Assembly: GCA_934444645.1 (NCBI GenBank)
Contig: CAKSCV010000005.1
Span: 72,293-136,292, forward strand
Direction: 5' to 3'
DNA: 64,000 nucleotides
Source of the DNA: an uncultured Eubacteriales bacterium
GTDB taxonomy: Bacteria; Bacillota; Clostridia; Oscillospirales; CAG-382
The notes under the pieces are model-generated. The model ran no database searches. It was not told where the DNA came from and saw only the letters and a list, made by a program, of their open reading frames with translations. The position numbers and the translations under genes are program-made. Positions 61,515-64,000 of the stretch are shown here, one piece after another; the stretch's first letter is position 1, and the number at the start of each line of letters is the position of its first letter.

Positions 61515-61783
61515 TGGGCAATGGTTGCGAACAATACTAAGTGACAACAGGAGAGGCTTTTCATTTGAATGTTATCATATTTTTTGAATCTGTGAAAGGA
61601 AAAATAGAGTTCGATGGTTGAAAAAATAGATGGAATTTAAACATAAAGCTGCAGGTTAATCATAATAATATATTGTAGCGAGTGAATTTTAATATTTTTC
61701 AAGTCAAAATAATGATATTGTAGATCATATATTGATTTTGTGAAGATTTACGCGCTGAATTTGTGATTTTTTTTCAAAAGCTA

Positions 61784-61812
61784 TTGATTAATCGAAATAA
61801 TTGTGGTATCAT
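61784..61812 (+). promoter_or_regulatory. Promoter of the ATPase-HEPN cassette
   Basis: TTGATT at 61784 and TATCAT at 61807 with a 17-base spacer, about 30 bases ahead of the start. Confidence 0.65.
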
Positions 61813-61843
61813 ATATGTATGTCAAAGAGGAGAAGTGGTTAGT

Positions 61844-63106
61844 ATGTTATTGGAATTTTCTTGTTCAAACCACAAATCAATAAAAGAAAAAGTCGTTTTT
61901 TCTGCTATTGCTGGCAAAGATGACACTCATGAAGAGTTGTTATATAATTTCGGGAATTTCCGTGTATTGAAAAGCGCTGTCATATACGGAGCAAATGGTT
62001 CCGGAAAAAGCAACTTAATTGATGCAATCAACTTTACTAAAATGTTGGTTGTTAATAGCATCAATCATCAACCTGGTGCATCAATTCGTCAAACTCCCCA
62101 TAAATTATTGAGCCTAAAGGACAATAGTACGTATGCTATTCAATTTGTTACTAAAGGAATTAGATATGCCTTTGGTTTCACATTAAATAATATGCTTGTT
62201 ACCGAAGAATATCTCTTCTCATTTCCTAATGGTAGACAAGTGAAAGTCTTCGAAAGAGAAAACGAAGAGATTATTGCTGGAGATAAATTTAGAGGAAAGT
62301 TTGATGTTTGTAAAAATGTCCTTAAGCCAAATCGGCTGTTGCTATCTTGTGCTGCTAACTTTTCGGATGTAATTGAAGTTCAAAACGTATTTGCTTTTTT
62401 TAGAGATGACTTGGTGATATATCGTGGTTTTGGCTTGGATGATTGGATGAACTACTCTCTTGTTACCATGAACGAATATCCCAAAGTAAAAAATGCAGTC
62501 ATGTCGTTTTTGCAGGGATTAGGTACTGGGATAAAGGATATAAGAATAAAATGCCAAAAGAAGCAACTGCAATTTAGCGATTTGCCTCCCTTCCTTTCTG
62601 ACGAAGCTAAAACTGAAATTGTAAAAACGATTGCAAATGAATTTCAGGCTAAAGTTGTGTATGATTCATTTGAGGTTGATTTGATGTCTGAAGAGTCTAC
62701 TGGTGTACAAAAACTAATCGAATTTATCTGTCCGTATATAGATATAATTGTAAAAGGTAAAGTTTTGATTTGTGATGAGTTAGAAGCTAACCTCCATGAG
62801 GCTATTGTTTATGGTTTGGTTGACTTATTTAGACAACTTCAAATCAATGAGTTTGCACAGATGTTTTGCGCTACACACGATACCAGTATATTAGATTTGG
62901 ATTTATTCAGAAGAGATCAAATTTGGTTTACAGAAATGAAACGTCAAGAACGAGCAACAGATCTATATTCGCTTGCTGAGATCAAAAATGTAAGAAAAGA
63001 TGAGAATATCGGCAAAGGATACATTTCCGGAAAATATGGTGCCATTCCCATGCTTAATGAGAGTTTGGCATCGTTAATATCTAAAATGCAGACCGAAGGA
63101 GAATAA
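61844..63106 (+). CDS. AAA-family (SMC/Rad50-like) ATPase of a putative defence system
   Basis: A 420-residue protein starting MLLEFSCSNHKSIKEKVVFS, the typical opening of AAA_15/AAA_21-type (OLD- and RloA/AbiL-like) ATPases. Walker A is GANGSGKSNL (about residue 49), the signature-like SEESTGVQKL lies near 285, Walker B is VLICDELEANLHE (about 307), and a switch histidine follows in CATHDTSILD (about 343). The coiled-coil insert is short. Partners of such ATPases in known abortive systems are nucleases; here the next gene, 1 base on, encodes a HEPN protein. GC content is clearly lower than in neighbouring phage and host genes, so it is acquired cargo. Start ATG 61844 follows AGAGGAGAAG. Confidence 0.85.
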   Translation: MLLEFSCSNHKSIKEKVVFSAIAGKDDTHEELLYNFGNFRVLKSAVIYGANGSGKSNLIDAINFTKMLVVNSINHQPGASIRQTPHKLLSLKDNSTYAIQFVTKGIRYAFGFTLNNMLVTEEYLFSFPNGRQVKVFERENEEIIAGDKFRGKFDVCKNVLKPNRLLLSCAANFSDVIEVQNVFAFFRDDLVIYRGFGLDDWMNYSLVTMNEYPKVKNAVMSFLQGLGTGIKDIRIKCQKKQLQFSDLPPFLSDEAKTEIVKTIANEFQAKVVYDSFEVDLMSEESTGVQKLIEFICPYIDIIVKGKVLICDELEANLHEAIVYGLVDLFRQLQINEFAQMFCATHDTSILDLDLFRRDQIWFTEMKRQERATDLYSLAEIKNVRKDENIGKGYISGKYGAIPMLNESLASLISKMQTEGE

Positions 63107-63107
63107 T

Positions 63108-63818
63108 ATGGTATGTAGAGATTTGACATTAGCTCCAAGGGTTGAAGACATTCGTGACAAGCAATCTGTTCAGGTTGTAGTTGAATTTGATTTGGCACAA
63201 ATAAAAGAGCGTTTTGATCAAAATCTAGCTTCTATCAGCAAACAATTCGACATTGCTGAAGTAATGAGGACGGAAGGCAAGGTTGAAGAGTGTGAAACCA
63301 TTTGGAGATCTCAAGTTGTTTTTTTAGAAAGTGCATTAGATTTCTACATCCATGAGGTTAGCAAGTATGGGATGTTAAATATTTTCTCTGGGAATTGGGG
63401 AAAAACAGAAAAATATAACAACTATCAAGTCCCTCTGAAATATGTAGAGGAAGGTTTTAAACATCCTGAGTCTAAAAATTGGCTGTTACAATATTTGAAT
63501 GAGAGATTCAGCACCGAAGTATATCTGTCTTCCGAATCAATGAAAAATCAGCTTAATTTATTGGGACTATTTTTTGAGACTGTAATGGAGAAAGCGTTTC
63601 CGAAGCCTTCAACGCCAGTTGCCACATATCGTGAAGGTAAAAAAGTTGTAAAAGAACTTTTTGAAAGAAGAAATCAAATTGCACATCAAACAGATCGCAA
63701 ACATAATGATGCAGTTCCAAATACTATTTCCAAAGAATATGTAGAACAATGTTTTGCAGATGTCAAAGCAATAGCTGATAGTATTCAGGCAATTGCTATA
63801 GAAAAAAACAACGAATAA
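63108..63818 (+). CDS. HEPN-domain protein (RiboL-PSP-HEPN-like), putative effector RNase
   Basis: A 236-residue protein, helical throughout. The HEPN catalytic R-x4-H motif is ERRNQIAHQTDR at about residues 187-198, with KKVVKELFERRNQIAHQ as the usual helix. The N-terminal half (IWRSQVVFLESALDFYIHEV) is the first HEPN helix pair. Such proteins act as RNases that cut tRNA or mRNA in abortive infection. The stop-start gap to the ATPase is 1 base (stop TAA, then TATG), so the two form one unit and probably a complex. A strong terminator follows. Confidence 0.8.
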   Translation: MVCRDLTLAPRVEDIRDKQSVQVVVEFDLAQIKERFDQNLASISKQFDIAEVMRTEGKVEECETIWRSQVVFLESALDFYIHEVSKYGMLNIFSGNWGKTEKYNNYQVPLKYVEEGFKHPESKNWLLQYLNERFSTEVYLSSESMKNQLNLLGLFFETVMEKAFPKPSTPVATYREGKKVVKELFERRNQIAHQTDRKHNDAVPNTISKEYVEQCFADVKAIADSIQAIAIEKNNE

Positions 63819-63833
63819 GAATACATATTACTT

Positions 63834-63879
63834 ATATCGCCGGGAGCAACTAGGTAGGGGCTCTCGGCGATATTTTTTT
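63834..63879 (+). terminator. Terminator of the ATPase-HEPN cassette
   Basis: A 14-bp stem (one G-U) ATATCGCCGGGAGC/GCTCTCGGCGATAT with a 12-base loop followed by seven T, ending inside the stop region of the opposing phage gene. Confidence 0.92.
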
Positions 63880-64000
63880 ACTTCTTATTCAACTTCTCAT
63901 GATACCTCTTAAAGATCTCCCTGACATACTTGGCCTCCAACTTCTCCCTGCCGTCTAACATCTTCTCCCAGTTCTGCATGTTCTTCACGTCGGTCACACC
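63878..64000 (-). CDS. Phage protein, C-terminal end (cut by window edge)
   Basis: The last 40 residues of a reverse-strand gene: GVTDVKNMQNWEKMLDGREK, then LEAKYVREIFKRYHEKLNKK and stop. It is helical and basic at the end. It is not assigned to a family. The same ending occurs at 61461-61514 and, out of frame, at 25083-25110, so this gene end has been copied or scarred at three places. Confidence 0.65.
   Translation of the reverse strand, partial: GVTDVKNMQNWEKMLDGREKLEAKYVREIFKRYHEKLNKK

Larger units (their letters stand above)
61310..61843. other. Boundary region between fibre gene and defence cassette
   Basis: It holds a shared terminator hairpin, a degraded phage gene tail (both listed) and, from about 61520, some 320 bases of AT-rich DNA. 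That AT-rich part has no convincing gene and ends in the promoter of the ATPase gene. Confidence 0.5.

Noticed and set aside
61461..63900. Direct repeats as attL/attR of a cassette insertion
   Set aside because: The two gene tails differ at about 9-10 of 54 bases, mostly silent changes, so they are homologous but not a recent target-site duplication.

Overview
The window looks like a chromosome segment of a spore-forming Clostridia bacterium, probably in the Oscillospirales (inference from gene content and mid-range GC; no rRNA is present). The supporting genes are a sigma-K-type sporulation factor, GerW/YtfJ with its YtfI-type partner, a LysM-GH18 spore-type hydrolase, RNase Y, a CxxC-type L28, a pyrophosphate-type phosphofructokinase and Firmicutes-style TTGACA/TATAAT promoters.

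Layout. 1-10.4 kb: the end of a LuxR-type regulator, a large secreted multidomain protein, then a forward run of a LUD protein, TrmL, a site-2 protease, ScpA and a metallophosphoesterase. 10.5-13.7 kb: a DUF975-like membrane protein, then a small mobile-element relic (frameshifted Cro-like gene, XRE repressor, secreted stalk-domain protein, 55-aa protein). 13.7-22.4 kb, mostly reverse: MATE exporter, RNase Y, and a two-gene glycosidase operon (GH2 beta-galactosidase then GH78 alpha-L-rhamnosidase). 22.4-24.7 kb: an isoleucine-type T-box leader, threonine deaminase IlvA and RidA, which removes the enamine that IlvA releases, then tRNA-Leu(CAG).

24.7-28.2 kb is accessory DNA: a cluster of small palindromes, a truncated M23 lysin gene, a compact locus with the full layout of a type I toxin-antitoxin system (short one-helix hydrophobic peptide against a convergent RNA), an unusually long ECF-type sigma factor and a decayed phage minor-capsid fragment. 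28.3-46.8 kb returns to chromosomal genes: ceramidase-like hydrolase, solute-binding lipoprotein, Pfp, MreD-like protein, PrsA/SurA-like foldase, Mfd, D-lactate dehydrogenase, L28, ABC exporter, GerW, DUF2953, KDG-type kinase, RlmH and sigma-K.

46.8 kb to the end is a prophage whose left edge cuts a LysM-GH18 spore hydrolase gene lying directly beside sigK. Five reverse-strand virion genes are visible, ending in a 3018-residue polyvalent protein with a zincin motif and an LPD3-like domain. Ahead of them sits an AT-rich forward cassette of an AAA-family ATPase and a HEPN RNase-like protein with its own promoter and terminator, most likely a phage-borne defence system. The window ends inside another reverse-strand phage gene.

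The main candidates for under-described biology are the type I toxin-antitoxin locus (25.37-25.67 kb), the ATPase-HEPN cassette (61.8-63.9 kb) and the prophage interruption of the spore hydrolase gene next to sigK (46.79 kb).
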